The notes under the pieces: model-generated
Database searches by the model: none
The model's input: the letters and a program-made list of their open reading frames with translations, nothing else
What the model was told of the DNA's origin: nothing
Translations under genes and position numbers: made by a program
Assembly (NCBI GenBank): GCA_964468815.1
Contig: CAYXWN010000004.1
Coordinates: 1 to 64,000 of the forward strand
Source of the DNA: UMGS621 sp964468815
GTDB taxonomy: Bacteria; Bacillota; Clostridia; Christensenellales; Borkfalkiaceae
Direction: 5' to 3'
Length of the DNA: 64,000 nucleotides
Part shown: piece by piece, positions 36,336 to 47,100 of the stretch
How positions within the stretch are numbered: the first letter of the stretch is position 1
How the letters are laid out: each line of letters starts with the position of its first letter

Positions 36336-36366
36336 CGTCTTCCTAAGATTTATTTAATTGTTTTTA

Positions 36367-38262
36367 TTATCTAGCGCGCTTTTTTCCGAAAACGAACGCT
36401 GCCGCCACCAAAAGAACGATTGCGCCAACCGCAAACGAAGCGTCTAACGAAGAACCGCAACCCGGCTTTTCCGCAACGATTACCTTTACGGTGTACTCAT
36501 TGCCGTTATAGGTAATTTTTACGGTCTGCTCGCCGGACGTCGCTTTGTCGTAATCGGAAACCGTAAAGTCTGCCGCGGATACGCTAACGTTCTCGCTCTC
36601 TTTTCCGCTTGCGTACTTTTTAACCACCTTGATCGTGGAAAGATCGAAATCCTCGTTATACTCGTATTCCGCCTTGGTTACGCTTACTTCGTAGGACTCT
36701 ACGTCCGCAACCTCTACTTCAAAGGTCGCCGTAACGTTCTGATTCAATACCGTCTTCGTTACGGATACCGTTTGCTTGCCAACCGTGTTTTTGTCAAATC
36801 CGTTTACGGTTAAATCCGCGAGCGTCAACGTTTCCGTCGTTCCGTCCATATACGTAAGTTCAAAAGAACCGCCGCTCAATTCTTCGCCGTAACTCACGTT
36901 TGCAGGAGCGGTCGTAACCGTCAAACCGGACGCGTAATTCGCAACCTCCGTATCCGAAACGATATACCATTTCATATTGCTGATAACCGTTTCGCCGTTG
37001 GTTCTGTCACCGAAGGAGAATACGGGGACGTATTCGTCGGGTAAAATTTCCTTATCGACAACGGAAGCCCATACTTTACCGTCAACGGTCAATTTCGCGC
37101 TTACTTTTTTGCCGCTGTATTCGACTTTTACTTTATACGAACCGCCTGCGGGGAATGCCGTTCCGGAAACGGGAAGTTCGTGACAAATTACTTCTGTGTA
37201 GTTACCTACTTCATCGCAACGTTGGAACAAATAGCACGTTCCCGCACCGCCGGACATACCTGCGCGGAAATGGAACTCATACGTATCAATTCCGTTCTTT
37301 GCAAAGACGAGGAACGGAACAGTCCAAGATCCCGTCGTTCCCGGGGTAATCGTCGCTTCCATACCGAAGGTCAATTCGTTGACAGCCTTCTCACTACCGT
37401 CTGCAAAACGAACCTTACCGTCCGTTACGCTGCTGACAACGGTGGGAATGTATACGCGGGAATCGTCACCGTACAGCATGACCTCGCCCGTTTCTGCGTC
37501 ATAGAAGTTCTTTCCCCAATCGGTTGCACCGAAATTCAAAAGGTTGGTGTATTCGGGTTCGGGAATTACCACAACGCCCTCTTTAACGTAGAAGCGCATG
37601 TTACTGAATTCAGCATCTTTGATCTTTCTGTCGCCAAGTCCGAACACGGGCGTGTAGCCGTCCGGCAAATCGATTTGAACGTTCGATACGTCAAGACGCG
37701 TCGTCGTACCGTTTACGAGAATCTTAACGGAAACGGTCTTTGCCTTATATTCCATATGAATGGTATAAGAATCGCCGACCGCGATAGGAGCATTGTTTCC
37801 GCCAAACTCTTTTACCGTTCCCTTATCCAGATCCCCTTCTCTCGCAAACGCATATACGCTGCCGACTCCGTTACGGTCATGCAACTCATATGCTACGTCT
37901 CCGTCTTGCGCGAAGATCAAGAAAGGTACTTGCCACGTAGCGACCGCAGCAGGCTTTACGGTTACCTCAGCCACGAAGGTAACTTCATCTACCCCCTTCG
38001 TAGAGCCGTCGGTAAACTCCAACTGCGTATCCGCCGCGATGGGCAGAAGTGTTTGGAAATACAAACGAACGTCGTCGCCTGCCATTTTCAGCGTACCGGT
38101 TTCGGCGTTGTACGTATGATTCCCATAATTGGTCTTTCCGAAATCCAAAAGATTTTGGATTTCGGATTCGACAGTCGAATCCGCCGCAAATGCAGGACAG
38201 ACTGCCAGTGCCGTCGTAACGACGAGTGCAAAGGTCAACATCATGATTAAAATTTTTTTCAT
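36367..38262 (-). CDS. Surface repeat protein with Gly-Cys C-terminal anchor signal
   Basis: Exported protein of 631 residues with an N-terminal signal peptide (VTTALAVCPAFAA). Two tandem lectin-like repeats of about 200 residues follow. They match in segments such as NAETGTLKMAGDDVRLY versus DAETGEVMLYGDDSRVY, and YTPVFGLGDRKI versus YVPVFSFGDRTN. Two Ig-like (Big_3-type) units span about 445-600. The C-terminus is tripartite: KPGCGSS (Cys602), one membrane span and the basic tail GKKRAR. That layout resembles C-terminal sorting signals cut by membrane proteases, but it has no LPxTG motif. It is the last gene of the amylase operon, after a strong AGGAGGGG site. Binding of starch-type glycans at the surface is a reasonable but unproven role. 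Confidence 0.8.
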   Translation of the reverse strand: MKKILIMMLTFALVVTTALAVCPAFAADSTVESEIQNLLDFGKTNYGNHTYNAETGTLKMAGDDVRLYFQTLLPIAADTQLEFTDGSTKGVDEVTFVAEVTVKPAAVATWQVPFLIFAQDGDVAYELHDRNGVGSVYAFAREGDLDKGTVKEFGGNNAPIAVGDSYTIHMEYKAKTVSVKILVNGTTTRLDVSNVQIDLPDGYTPVFGLGDRKIKDAEFSNMRFYVKEGVVVIPEPEYTNLLNFGATDWGKNFYDAETGEVMLYGDDSRVYIPTVVSSVTDGKVRFADGSEKAVNELTFGMEATITPGTTGSWTVPFLVFAKNGIDTYEFHFRAGMSGGAGTCYLFQRCDEVGNYTEVICHELPVSGTAFPAGGSYKVKVEYSGKKVSAKLTVDGKVWASVVDKEILPDEYVPVFSFGDRTNGETVISNMKWYIVSDTEVANYASGLTVTTAPANVSYGEELSGGSFELTYMDGTTETLTLADLTVNGFDKNTVGKQTVSVTKTVLNQNVTATFEVEVADVESYEVSVTKAEYEYNEDFDLSTIKVVKKYASGKESENVSVSAADFTVSDYDKATSGEQTVKITYNGNEYTVKVIVAEKPGCGSSLDASFAVGAIVLLVAAAFVFGKKRAR

Positions 38263-38283
38263 TTTAACCCCTCCTAAAAAATT

Positions 38284-39195
38284 TCAGATGAATTTATTCC
38301 ATACCGCCAACGCGATAAATGTCACAATACAAAGAACGTACGTAAGAATCGAATTTCGATCCAAGCGCGGTTCTTCTTTTGCAAACTTAACGCGAAGCGG
38401 CTTGAATAACAGAATTGCGCAGGCAAGCGACGCAAACGTCACCGCACCGCAAAACAGGGCGCATAAAAGCGCGGTTTCCCTCGACGTTACCCCGTACGCA
38501 GACAGAGGCAACACCCAATACGAGGGAATAATTACTTGCAGACATTCAAAGATAACTGCAAAGAGAAAGGGAAACACCGCTCGATCGGTCGCCGCGTAAA
38601 TCAAACTTGCAACTACGCCAAGCAGCAACAATCGCAAAAAGATGGAAGAGTCGTAACACACGAGCGCGGATAAAACGCAAGGCAATAAATATCCGACAAA
38701 GGAATTACCGTATGCGATTTTCCCAAGATAGCGAAATACGTATTCCCGTAAAAGGGTAACGATCACGCCGTTTACCAATAAGGATAAAACAAGTTGCCAC
38801 GCACTCGGTCGAACGGGCATGGAAAGAGAAATTCCTCCCGTGATCGCAGAGCGAAAGCCTGCAACCGTGTACGATAAATAGGTATACAACAACCACGCAG
38901 TCATTGCGAGTAAGATTACGAAAACGAATTGTTTTTTCTCTATCGGCGCAGGCGAATCTCTATACGTCGATTCCGTCCCAGAATATTTTTTCTCGGTGTG
39001 CACCAGCACTACCGTCGGAATCGCAAACACGACAAACGGTTGTAAGCCGTACAGCAAAATCACCGACCACAATTCGCTCGCAAATTTTGCAATTACCAAC
39101 GAATAGAGAAACCCGATGAGCAACATATAAAAAGTCGCAATCTGAAAGGACGTTTTCCTTATACGCAAGTCGGGATCAAACAGAATATTTTTCAT
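38284..39195 (-). CDS. Membrane protein resembling a CPBP protease with lost histidines
   Basis: Integral membrane protein of 303 residues with about eight spans. The segment TLLREYVFRYLG (148-158) aligns by eye with the EExxxR motif of CPBP-type intramembrane proteases. What follows (LLLLGVVASLIYAATDRAVF, about 189-208) matches the helix that normally leads to the conserved histidine. The first Glu of EExxxR is Arg (R150), E151 and R155 are kept, and neither expected histidine is present. It may therefore be an inactive member, or the likeness may be chance. The start overlaps the upstream gene by 20 bases (GGGGGA site). It lies directly before the gene for the Gly-Cys anchored surface protein. 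Confidence 0.6.
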   Translation of the reverse strand: MKNILFDPDLRIRKTSFQIATFYMLLIGFLYSLVIAKFASELWSVILLYGLQPFVVFAIPTVVLVHTEKKYSGTESTYRDSPAPIEKKQFVFVILLAMTAWLLYTYLSYTVAGFRSAITGGISLSMPVRPSAWQLVLSLLVNGVIVTLLREYVFRYLGKIAYGNSFVGYLLPCVLSALVCYDSSIFLRLLLLGVVASLIYAATDRAVFPFLFAVIFECLQVIIPSYWVLPLSAYGVTSRETALLCALFCGAVTFASLACAILLFKPLRVKFAKEEPRLDRNSILTYVLCIVTFIALAVWNKFI

Positions 39196-40054
39196 AGATC
39201 CCCCATAAATAACTTTTTATTTCTTCGCGATCCAACAGCGCGAAGTAGGTTGACTTGCCGTTCACGGTGCTTCTCTTTTCTTTCCGTCCGATTCGGTAAT
39301 AAACCGTCGGTTTCAATTCGCAAAAAGGTTCTGCGCGAAACGCTTCCCGTCCGGTAAACGTACAATTCAGCGTAATTTCTTCCCCCGCGCGCAAAATCAC
39401 TTCGTCGTTCCATTCTCCGTAAACGTAATCGGCATCGTAATATCCCGTACTTTGCTCCATTCCTTGGAGTTGAACGGACAATCCCGTAATGAATACGTCC
39501 GTCTCTCCGTTGTTGATGATTTTTACGTTGTAACTGTTCAGTTCGGAGGCGTTTTGCGTATACCCCGAATAAGACAGCACGTCGTCATCGTCCCCGACGG
39601 TAAGATCGAGATAAACCCGACCGATCGGAAAACTTTTCTCCGTTCCGTCCGATAAAACCAGAACGGCTTGCGTGAGTGTTGCTGTGTATTCGGTAAAGTC
39701 ATTTCGGTCCAACACGCAAACGATACGATAACTTGCAAAATAAAAATCAGAAAAGATCACCTGCAAACTCATATCTTTTAAAGAATACGGCTTTCCGTCT
39801 TGATCGCGCAAATACATTTCCTTGCTCGCCAGAAAGGACAGTCCGCCTTTCACCTCGTATACTTGCAAGGTGAAGTAGGGGTTGTACGCCTTTTCGGAAA
39901 AGGAAAGAGAATGTTCGTGATCGGCAAAGTATACCCCTGCGGGCGGAAAAGAACGCTTTTCCGCAAACATAACGCACACTCCCGAAACCGAAAAGGCGAT
40001 ACACGCCACTACGCAAATTGCAATTGCCGTAAGAAACCCGGGCAACTTTTTCAT
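39176..40054 (-). CDS. Exported protein of unknown function
   Basis: Protein of 292 residues that I do not recognise. It has an N-terminal membrane segment (ICVVACIAFSVSGVCVMF, about 13-30), which may be a signal anchor. Beta-rich domains follow, with NVKIINNGETDVFITGLSVQ and EITLNCTFTG, which look like an Ig-type fold. Acidic patches occur (VGDDDDV). It sits between the amylases and the CPBP-like protein, 11 bases after the second amylase and overlapping the next gene, so it is translated with them. Confidence 0.7.
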   Translation of the reverse strand: MKKLPGFLTAIAICVVACIAFSVSGVCVMFAEKRSFPPAGVYFADHEHSLSFSEKAYNPYFTLQVYEVKGGLSFLASKEMYLRDQDGKPYSLKDMSLQVIFSDFYFASYRIVCVLDRNDFTEYTATLTQAVLVLSDGTEKSFPIGRVYLDLTVGDDDDVLSYSGYTQNASELNSYNVKIINNGETDVFITGLSVQLQGMEQSTGYYDADYVYGEWNDEVILRAGEEITLNCTFTGREAFRAEPFCELKPTVYYRIGRKEKRSTVNGKSTYFALLDREEIKSYLWGIYEKYSV

Positions 40055-40065
40055 GCTGCACTCCG

Positions 40066-43000
40066 TTAAATCGAAACGTTTTCTATTTTTTCCTCTGCGC
40101 CAAGTCCGTACACGAACACGTCGCTGATTCTCGTACGTGCATTGACCGCTTCAAACGCGAACGCACCGCCGCGCGCAATGGTATCCGTATACGTGAGAAC
40201 GGGCTTACCGCTCAAATCGGGACGGGCAGACGCGTTTGCAAATACGCGAACGGTCTTGTTTTGTACCGCTACCGTCAAATACATTTTACCTACCGCAAAC
40301 TCGCTCGAAAGTTTATGTGAAGCAACGATTTCCCCGTCTATTTCCACAAACAACTCCTTAGAGAGCGTCATACCGATTTTCATGATACCGTCGCAATTTT
40401 CGCCGTAACCGACCGAACCGCCGAACACGAATGCAAAGTAAATATCCGAACTCGGTTGACTGCGCTGGAATTGCGACACTTTGAAAGAAACCAAGCAATC
40501 GGTAACGCCGTTTGAAAGAACGTACATTTCCGAATTGGGATTATAGATCTCCCCGGACGAAACGCTCACTCCGCCGTATACGGGATAATCGTCCGAATAA
40601 CTTTGACATTGATAATTGCATAAGCGGATCGCCGCTTTATGCGTTTGCCAACGAGGTGCTCCGCTCGTCGCGGTAAAACCAGAAACCGTAATAACCGTTT
40701 CGGCAAGTCCGCCGATCGAAACGGTTAACACCTTGCTATCCGTATATTGTACGAAGATTCGGGTATCCTTTTCTTTATCGTAATCGGGAATCGTATATTC
40801 TTTTACCGCGCTTCCGTTTTGATAAAGTGCAAGTTTTCCGTTCGGATAGAGGCGTACCGAGTTGTTCTCAGAACCGCCGAACACGAACGCCGCATACGAA
40901 TCCGCCGACGATTTTACAAACTGTACCATATAGTCCGAACGGAAATAAGTAAATGTCTGCCCTGCGCGCAACGTTGCCGTTTCCGCATTTGCGTCACTTT
41001 GCAACAATCCGCCGTTGGTCATCTTCCAATTACCGCCCGAAACCGAATAGCCGACTACACCGTATTCGCCGAAATTAATATTATTGAGCGAGAGAACGCC
41101 CTGCCCTGCGTGCGCCGACAAACTGTGTCCGTCGTTTACCGCATCGCCAAAGCAATAATATTCAAACGTCGCCTCGCCTTTCCCCACGTTGCATACACCG
41201 GCGTTCATATCCGAAAAGTTTGCAATCAAATGGCTGCCTAACGTTTGGAACGAACCGTTTACGGTCTTATACCGTGCTACCCAATTCGCGCCCGTACGTT
41301 CGATTTGGAATACAAGTTCACCGCTTACGTCGGGAAGAGAACCGTTCAACATCAACGATCCGTTTTCCACTAAGCCGAACGCAAGTTTTACGCCGCCGTC
41401 CAAATAGGCTCTGCCTGCAAACAAATAACTGTTTGCCGTTTGATAGACAACAACGCCCATCAAATCACCGACTTGCTTGGGAGAACCGCTCATCTGCGCT
41501 TTTACCGTAAAGTCGCGCATTTGCGCATGCGTTAAGGCAAATACGCCCGTTTCGCTTGCCGCAAGTTTCAACTTGCCGTTCGCGATGCTCGCTTTTTCTG
41601 CTTCTCCCGCATAGAACGTCATCGAATCGGTCGCTTTATCGAACTGCGTGCTGCGTTGATTTTCTTCCGCGTTCATCGTGAGTACGACGTTTTTCGCCTT
41701 TCCCTCACCGTTCACGCCGCCGATTGCAGCGACTCCCTCGTACGACATTTCCACGTAACATTCGCTGTTCGCTTGTTTTGTTCCGTCTAACGTCACGTAG
41801 AAGAGATTATCGTTACTTCTTACAAGTTCGATCTTCTGTCCTGCTTTTATCGTCAACGTAGCCACCGTTTTTTCCGTACCGCCGGCACTCTCGCGCGCCT
41901 TCACTACTAACTGCGTTCCGCCGATCTCCGCGCCGTAATACGCCGCGTCCGCTTTCTTGCCTGCGCGCAACGCCGCCAATACGTTCCCTTCCGCGACAAG
42001 CGAAAGTCTTGCATTGTTATAGATCGGCAAGGTTGCGAACGAGCCGCTTCCCTCTACCGTCAACTCGTCTACGTTCGTCTGACGGATTACGCCGCCCTCT
42101 CCGTTTACTTGCCATTTCCCTGCCCAAGCGTTGGACGCTTTATTGGTAAGCAACGCGCCGTACGGCATTACGTCGATCGTAATTTTTCCGTCTTGCACGG
42201 TATAAGAATTTCCCGAAAGATAATCGTAAATCTTCTCGCCGTTTTTCACTTCCATCGTGTGAACGTCAAGTTCTAAGCCCTTGCAGACGTTCCCCGTTGG
42301 ATTTAAGATCGTCAAAATGGACGTTCCTTGATACGAACGCTGGTATTTTAATAAAAGATTCGTTTCGTCTACACCCAGTTTGCGAATGATTCCGTACTTA
42401 AATAAATCTTTATTCTCTGCACGAAATTGTCCGAGTGCTTTATATAAGTTAAAAATATCGTAGTTCCAAGTCGTTCTGTCCCAATTCATGGACTCGAAAA
42501 AGGAATGGTCGTACCGACTTGTCATTCCGATTTCCTCCCCGTAGAAAAGGGAGGGTGCGCCCATATACGTCATCAATAACAGATGAACGGACGTCGCCTT
42601 GCTTACATTTCCGTTGGCTGCGTTTTCGTCAAGTAAACGCATCGTATCATGGTCTGCGGAAATCGTGTAAAGCGACAATCCCGTTGCGCGCGGCAACGTC
42701 GCTACCGTGTTAAAGCAATTTTCTTCCAAACTAGCCAAGGTGTCCGCGGAAACTTGCGCCGACGCAAATCTGCGAACGCCTGCTAAAAATTCTTGACTCC
42801 AATAGGTATCCGCCGCATAATCAGTGTACATGGTAGAGGCCGACGCGTTTTCAATACACAGCAAGGAATCGGGCGCAACCTCTTTCATATACTTACGCAT
42901 ATCCTGAATAACCTTCGTTCCGTTGGTATTCGTTCCTCCGAACAGAACGGAGGAATCCAAACGCCAACCGTCCAAGCCGAATTCCGTCAAATAATACTGC

Positions 43001-44088
43001 ATGACCGAATCGGGAGAAGAGTAAACTAAACGTTGCGAAGTTGCCTTTCCCAAATCAATAATCGGGCCGAACTGATTGGACTGAATTTTCCCGTTTTGAT
43101 CGCGCGCAAATACCGAATAATACGGAGAAGAGAGATTTTCGGCATTTTCGGTAAACCAAGTGTTTCCCCCGTTTACGTAAATGGAATTGGTTACCAAAAA
43201 CGCAAACACGCCGTCCATCATGAATTTCATATCGTTCGCGTGCAATTCGTCCGTTAAGATACGCAACATTTCTTCGCTTCCGAACGTAGAATCCAAATTC
43301 GTGAGATCGAACGCGCCGTATCCGGCATTGTGATTTGCAAGCCAAATGGGATTGATGTAAACCCCGTCTATGTTCAACTCATTGAAAAAATCGATTTTTT
43401 CGTACAATCCCTTCAAGTCTCCGCCGAAATAATCCAAGCCGCCGGTGTGCGTGAGCCCCCAAACGTCTTGAGTGATTCCTCCGCCGTACTTATCCGAGAA
43501 CGTTTCTCCGTTGAAAAAACTATCCGGCATGGCGGAATACCACAACGCGCCCTTAGACCAATCGGGTGTGGAGAAGTTGATTTGCGACAAAAAATCATGA
43601 GAGAGAGTTTCGGGAAACCCCGTTTCGCTCTCCTTGCTCTGCTGCATATTGTAACAAACAGAGCCTACGTTGTTTTTCACAACGAAGTGGTAACGGTACG
43701 AGGTACTTTGCGGAGGGACTTCGCATTTATAATAATCGTAGTAGCCGTTTACGTCCGCATAGTCGAATTCCATGGGAACGTCGTTCCAAGCACATTCTTC
43801 CGCACTCGCCTTGCTCAAATCCGTTGTGTAACGCAAGGTTACTTCCGTCGCGTTTTTACGACGAACACGTAACCGCATTGTAACGGTATCGGTATCTTTC
43901 GGTTCGATATGCGAAACGTACACGTCCCCGATATCGTGGAATATTTCACCCGTAACGATCGGCTCGTCTACAAGGGATACGGCATCGTCCGTCTGTGTTC
44001 CGCCGCAACCGATCACGCATAAACTCGCGCACAAAAATACGCAAACCGAGCATACAATCAATAATAAGTTTTTCGCTTTATAAAACAT
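40066..44088 (-). CDS. Giant GH13 alpha-amylase/neopullulanase-like lipoprotein (copy 1)
   Basis: Exported enzyme of 1340 residues, anchored by a lipobox (CVIGC, Cys28). An N-terminal CBM34-like sandwich (about 45-140, RYHFVV end) leads into a GH13 barrel. Region II GWRLD with nucleophile Asp378, region III IEN with Glu413 and region IV ADHD with Asp481 are intact. Region I is altered: DGVFAF lacks the usual NH. After a C-terminal beta domain come about 700 residues of concanavalin-like modules, probably starch-binding. The ATG at 44088 was chosen for its AGGGG site and signal peptide; an ATG at 44109 overlaps the stop of copy 2. It contains an 842-bp block identical to copy 2. Confidence 0.88.
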   Translation of the reverse strand: MFYKAKNLLLIVCSVCVFLCASLCVIGCGGTQTDDAVSLVDEPIVTGEIFHDIGDVYVSHIEPKDTDTVTMRLRVRRKNATEVTLRYTTDLSKASAEECAWNDVPMEFDYADVNGYYDYYKCEVPPQSTSYRYHFVVKNNVGSVCYNMQQSKESETGFPETLSHDFLSQINFSTPDWSKGALWYSAMPDSFFNGETFSDKYGGGITQDVWGLTHTGGLDYFGGDLKGLYEKIDFFNELNIDGVYINPIWLANHNAGYGAFDLTNLDSTFGSEEMLRILTDELHANDMKFMMDGVFAFLVTNSIYVNGGNTWFTENAENLSSPYYSVFARDQNGKIQSNQFGPIIDLGKATSQRLVYSSPDSVMQYYLTEFGLDGWRLDSSVLFGGTNTNGTKVIQDMRKYMKEVAPDSLLCIENASASTMYTDYAADTYWSQEFLAGVRRFASAQVSADTLASLEENCFNTVATLPRATGLSLYTISADHDTMRLLDENAANGNVSKATSVHLLLMTYMGAPSLFYGEEIGMTSRYDHSFFESMNWDRTTWNYDIFNLYKALGQFRAENKDLFKYGIIRKLGVDETNLLLKYQRSYQGTSILTILNPTGNVCKGLELDVHTMEVKNGEKIYDYLSGNSYTVQDGKITIDVMPYGALLTNKASNAWAGKWQVNGEGGVIRQTNVDELTVEGSGSFATLPIYNNARLSLVAEGNVLAALRAGKKADAAYYGAEIGGTQLVVKARESAGGTEKTVATLTIKAGQKIELVRSNDNLFYVTLDGTKQANSECYVEMSYEGVAAIGGVNGEGKAKNVVLTMNAEENQRSTQFDKATDSMTFYAGEAEKASIANGKLKLAASETGVFALTHAQMRDFTVKAQMSGSPKQVGDLMGVVVYQTANSYLFAGRAYLDGGVKLAFGLVENGSLMLNGSLPDVSGELVFQIERTGANWVARYKTVNGSFQTLGSHLIANFSDMNAGVCNVGKGEATFEYYCFGDAVNDGHSLSAHAGQGVLSLNNINFGEYGVVGYSVSGGNWKMTNGGLLQSDANAETATLRAGQTFTYFRSDYMVQFVKSSADSYAAFVFGGSENNSVRLYPNGKLALYQNGSAVKEYTIPDYDKEKDTRIFVQYTDSKVLTVSIGGLAETVITVSGFTATSGAPRWQTHKAAIRLCNYQCQSYSDDYPVYGGVSVSSGEIYNPNSEMYVLSNGVTDCLVSFKVSQFQRSQPSSDIYFAFVFGGSVGYGENCDGIMKIGMTLSKELFVEIDGEIVASHKLSSEFAVGKMYLTVAVQNKTVRVFANASARPDLSGKPVLTYTDTIARGGAFAFEAVNARTRISDVFVYGLGAEEKIENVSI
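41440..42281 (-). repeat. 842-bp identical block, copy in amylase 1
   Basis: Compared line by line with 45429-46270, every base agrees at a constant offset of 3989. The borders are sharp: the first mismatches are at 41439/45428 and 42282/46271, and the flanking coding sequence is diverged. The block codes for the end of the GH13 C-terminal domain and the first lectin-like module. Confidence 0.93.
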
Positions 44089-44108
44089 CGCGTTTTCCCC
44101 TTTTCGCA

Positions 44109-47100
44109 TTAAGCGAATTTACGGTTTTGATAAACCGCGGTCGATTCATAGTTTTCGCTTTCTCTCATTCCGTACACGTTAAAATCGGAATGTTCAAATC
44201 TGCCGTTTACGCCGTATACGCTTACTAAGCCGCCGCAAGCACACTTCGTATCATATTCCACGACGGGATTTGCCGAGAACGTGCCGTCGTTCGCTTGATC
44301 GACGAACAGTTTTATCGTTCCGTCCTGCACGACCAAAGTCAAGTATACGGTAACGTTTTTGTAGGCAGATCCAAGATTTACGCTAGCAAGTTTTTCTCCG
44401 TTGTACGAAATGTACGCTTCTTGACGGGAACTAATCCCTGCAAAGTATGCGTCCTTTACACCGCCGTTAGACGAACCGCCGAACGCAAACCCGAGTTCCG
44501 CTCTGTTCAAAATATTCGTCTGTTGAATCGTGGTAATCTTCAACGTTGCCACGAACTCCGTCGCGTATGCAAGATTATGAGAAGCCGTATAACTTTGGAA
44601 CTGCATATCCGCGATTTTATAAGAAGCCTTACTTCCCTCGATATAAACCGCGCCGACTTGATAATCGGTGAGCACCGTGTGGAAGATCAATTCCATTTCC
44701 GTCCCTACGTAAACGGACAGTCTGCCGCTATCGGTCATAACCGCAATGATACGCAAAGGTTGTTCGGTTACGTTCTGCACGGTATGGCTTCCTAAGGATT
44801 TCGTTCCGTTCAGCAATTCGATCTTTCCGCTTTGTTCGAAGCGCAGAGAATAATCTCCGCCGAACCGCAAAGCAACGTTGCCGCCCTGTCCTGCTTTATA
44901 AATCACGACCGAATAGTCTGCTCTGAACCCCTTAAAAGAGCCTTGCGTGTTTTTCAACGTCGTTGTTGCCGCCGTTTCGTCACTCTGCAAGAAGCCTCCC
45001 TGCACCATTTCCCAAGTGCCGCCTTCCGTCCGATACGCCACAACCGAATACGAGCCGGACTGCCCCGACCAACGGTTGACGTTACCGTATCCTGCATGTG
45101 CAGACAAACTGTGTCCGTCGTTTACCGCGTCGCCGAAGCAATAATATTCAAACGTTGCTTCACCCGTCCCCAAATTGAACACACCTGCGTTCATATCCGA
45201 AAAGTTCGCGCACAAGCCCTCTGCCAACAAAGTAAAGGATTCTTGTTCGGGCGTTTTATATCTCGCCGTCCAATAAGCGCCGAGTCTTTCCAGCTGTATC
45301 ACGATATCGCCGCTTACGTCTGTCTCTTCGGCAAATATCGTAACTTGTCCGTTCACGGATTGTCCCAAAACGAGTTTCACGCTTCCGTCTAAATAGGCTC
45401 TGCCTGCAAACACGTAATTATTTGCCGATTGATAGACAACAACGCCCATCAAATCACCGACTTGCTTGGGAGAACCGCTCATCTGCGCTTTTACCGTAAA
45501 GTCGCGCATTTGCGCATGCGTTAAGGCAAATACGCCCGTTTCGCTTGCCGCAAGTTTCAACTTGCCGTTCGCGATGCTCGCTTTTTCTGCTTCTCCCGCA
45601 TAGAACGTCATCGAATCGGTCGCTTTATCGAACTGCGTGCTGCGTTGATTTTCTTCCGCGTTCATCGTGAGTACGACGTTTTTCGCCTTTCCCTCACCGT
45701 TCACGCCGCCGATTGCAGCGACTCCCTCGTACGACATTTCCACGTAACATTCGCTGTTCGCTTGTTTTGTTCCGTCTAACGTCACGTAGAAGAGATTATC
45801 GTTACTTCTTACAAGTTCGATCTTCTGTCCTGCTTTTATCGTCAACGTAGCCACCGTTTTTTCCGTACCGCCGGCACTCTCGCGCGCCTTCACTACTAAC
45901 TGCGTTCCGCCGATCTCCGCGCCGTAATACGCCGCGTCCGCTTTCTTGCCTGCGCGCAACGCCGCCAATACGTTCCCTTCCGCGACAAGCGAAAGTCTTG
46001 CATTGTTATAGATCGGCAAGGTTGCGAACGAGCCGCTTCCCTCTACCGTCAACTCGTCTACGTTCGTCTGACGGATTACGCCGCCCTCTCCGTTTACTTG
46101 CCATTTCCCTGCCCAAGCGTTGGACGCTTTATTGGTAAGCAACGCGCCGTACGGCATTACGTCGATCGTAATTTTTCCGTCTTGCACGGTATAAGAATTT
46201 CCCGAAAGATAATCGTAAATCTTCTCGCCGTTTTTCACTTCCATCGTGTGAACGTCAAGTTCTAAGCCCTGACATACGTCGCCGTTGGGGTTTAAGATCG
46301 TCAAAATGGACGTTCCTTGATACGCACGTTGATATTTTAACAAGAGATTTTCTTCGTCTACACCCAAAGCGCGAAGCGTGCCGTACTTGAACACTCCTTC
46401 GTTTTCGCTACGGAACTGTCCCAACGATTTGATCATGTTAAAAATATCGTAATTATAGGTGCTTCTATCCCAATTCATTCCAACAAAGAAGCGGTTCACG
46501 TCCAGCGTGCCGGTTTCTTCCCCGTAGAAAATAGTGGGAGAGCCCATGTACGTCATTACCATTAAATACAACGACTGCGCTTTTTGAACGTCACCGTCCA
46601 TCAATTCCAAAATACGGGAACAGTCGTGATTGGTCAGCATATTATAACTGGAATGCGCTACCGAACGCGGAAGTCCCAACACGGCTTCGTACAGATTGGA
46701 AGAAAGCAAATTCAACGTGGATTTGTTGATTTTTCCGTCCATAAACGCTTCTACCGCTTTTAAGAACCGTTGATTCCAATAGGTATCCGCCGCATAATTG
46801 GTATACATACCTGCTTCGTTTGCATTTTCCAAGCAAAGTAACGAATCGGGAGCGACTTCTTTCATATACTTACGCATATCTTGAATCATCTGCGTACCCG
46901 TTCTGCCATCGGATGCAACGAATAAAATAGCAGAGTCCAAACGCCACCCGTCTACCCCACATTCGGTCACGTAATATTGCATGATGGAATCGGGTGTAGA
47001 ATAAATCAACTTTTGCGCTTCCTCGCTTGCAAAGTCTACCACGTATCCGAATTGGTTCGTCTGCAAATTACCTTGCGTATCGCGCATGAATACACTGTAA

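Noticed and set aside
37180..38250. Open frame of 356 codons on the plus strand, opposite the surface repeat protein
   Set aside because: It is antisense to a clear exported repeat protein with a strong ribosome binding site, has Arg/His-rich low-information composition and no start site of its own. Similar long antisense frames occur opposite groEL (5561-6430) and the binding protein (22750-23643).
41440..46270. Composite transposon or CRISPR-like repeat explanation for the identical blocks
   Set aside because: The blocks are coding, in the same frame of paralogous genes, with no transposase, terminal repeats or spacers. They are treated as gene conversion.
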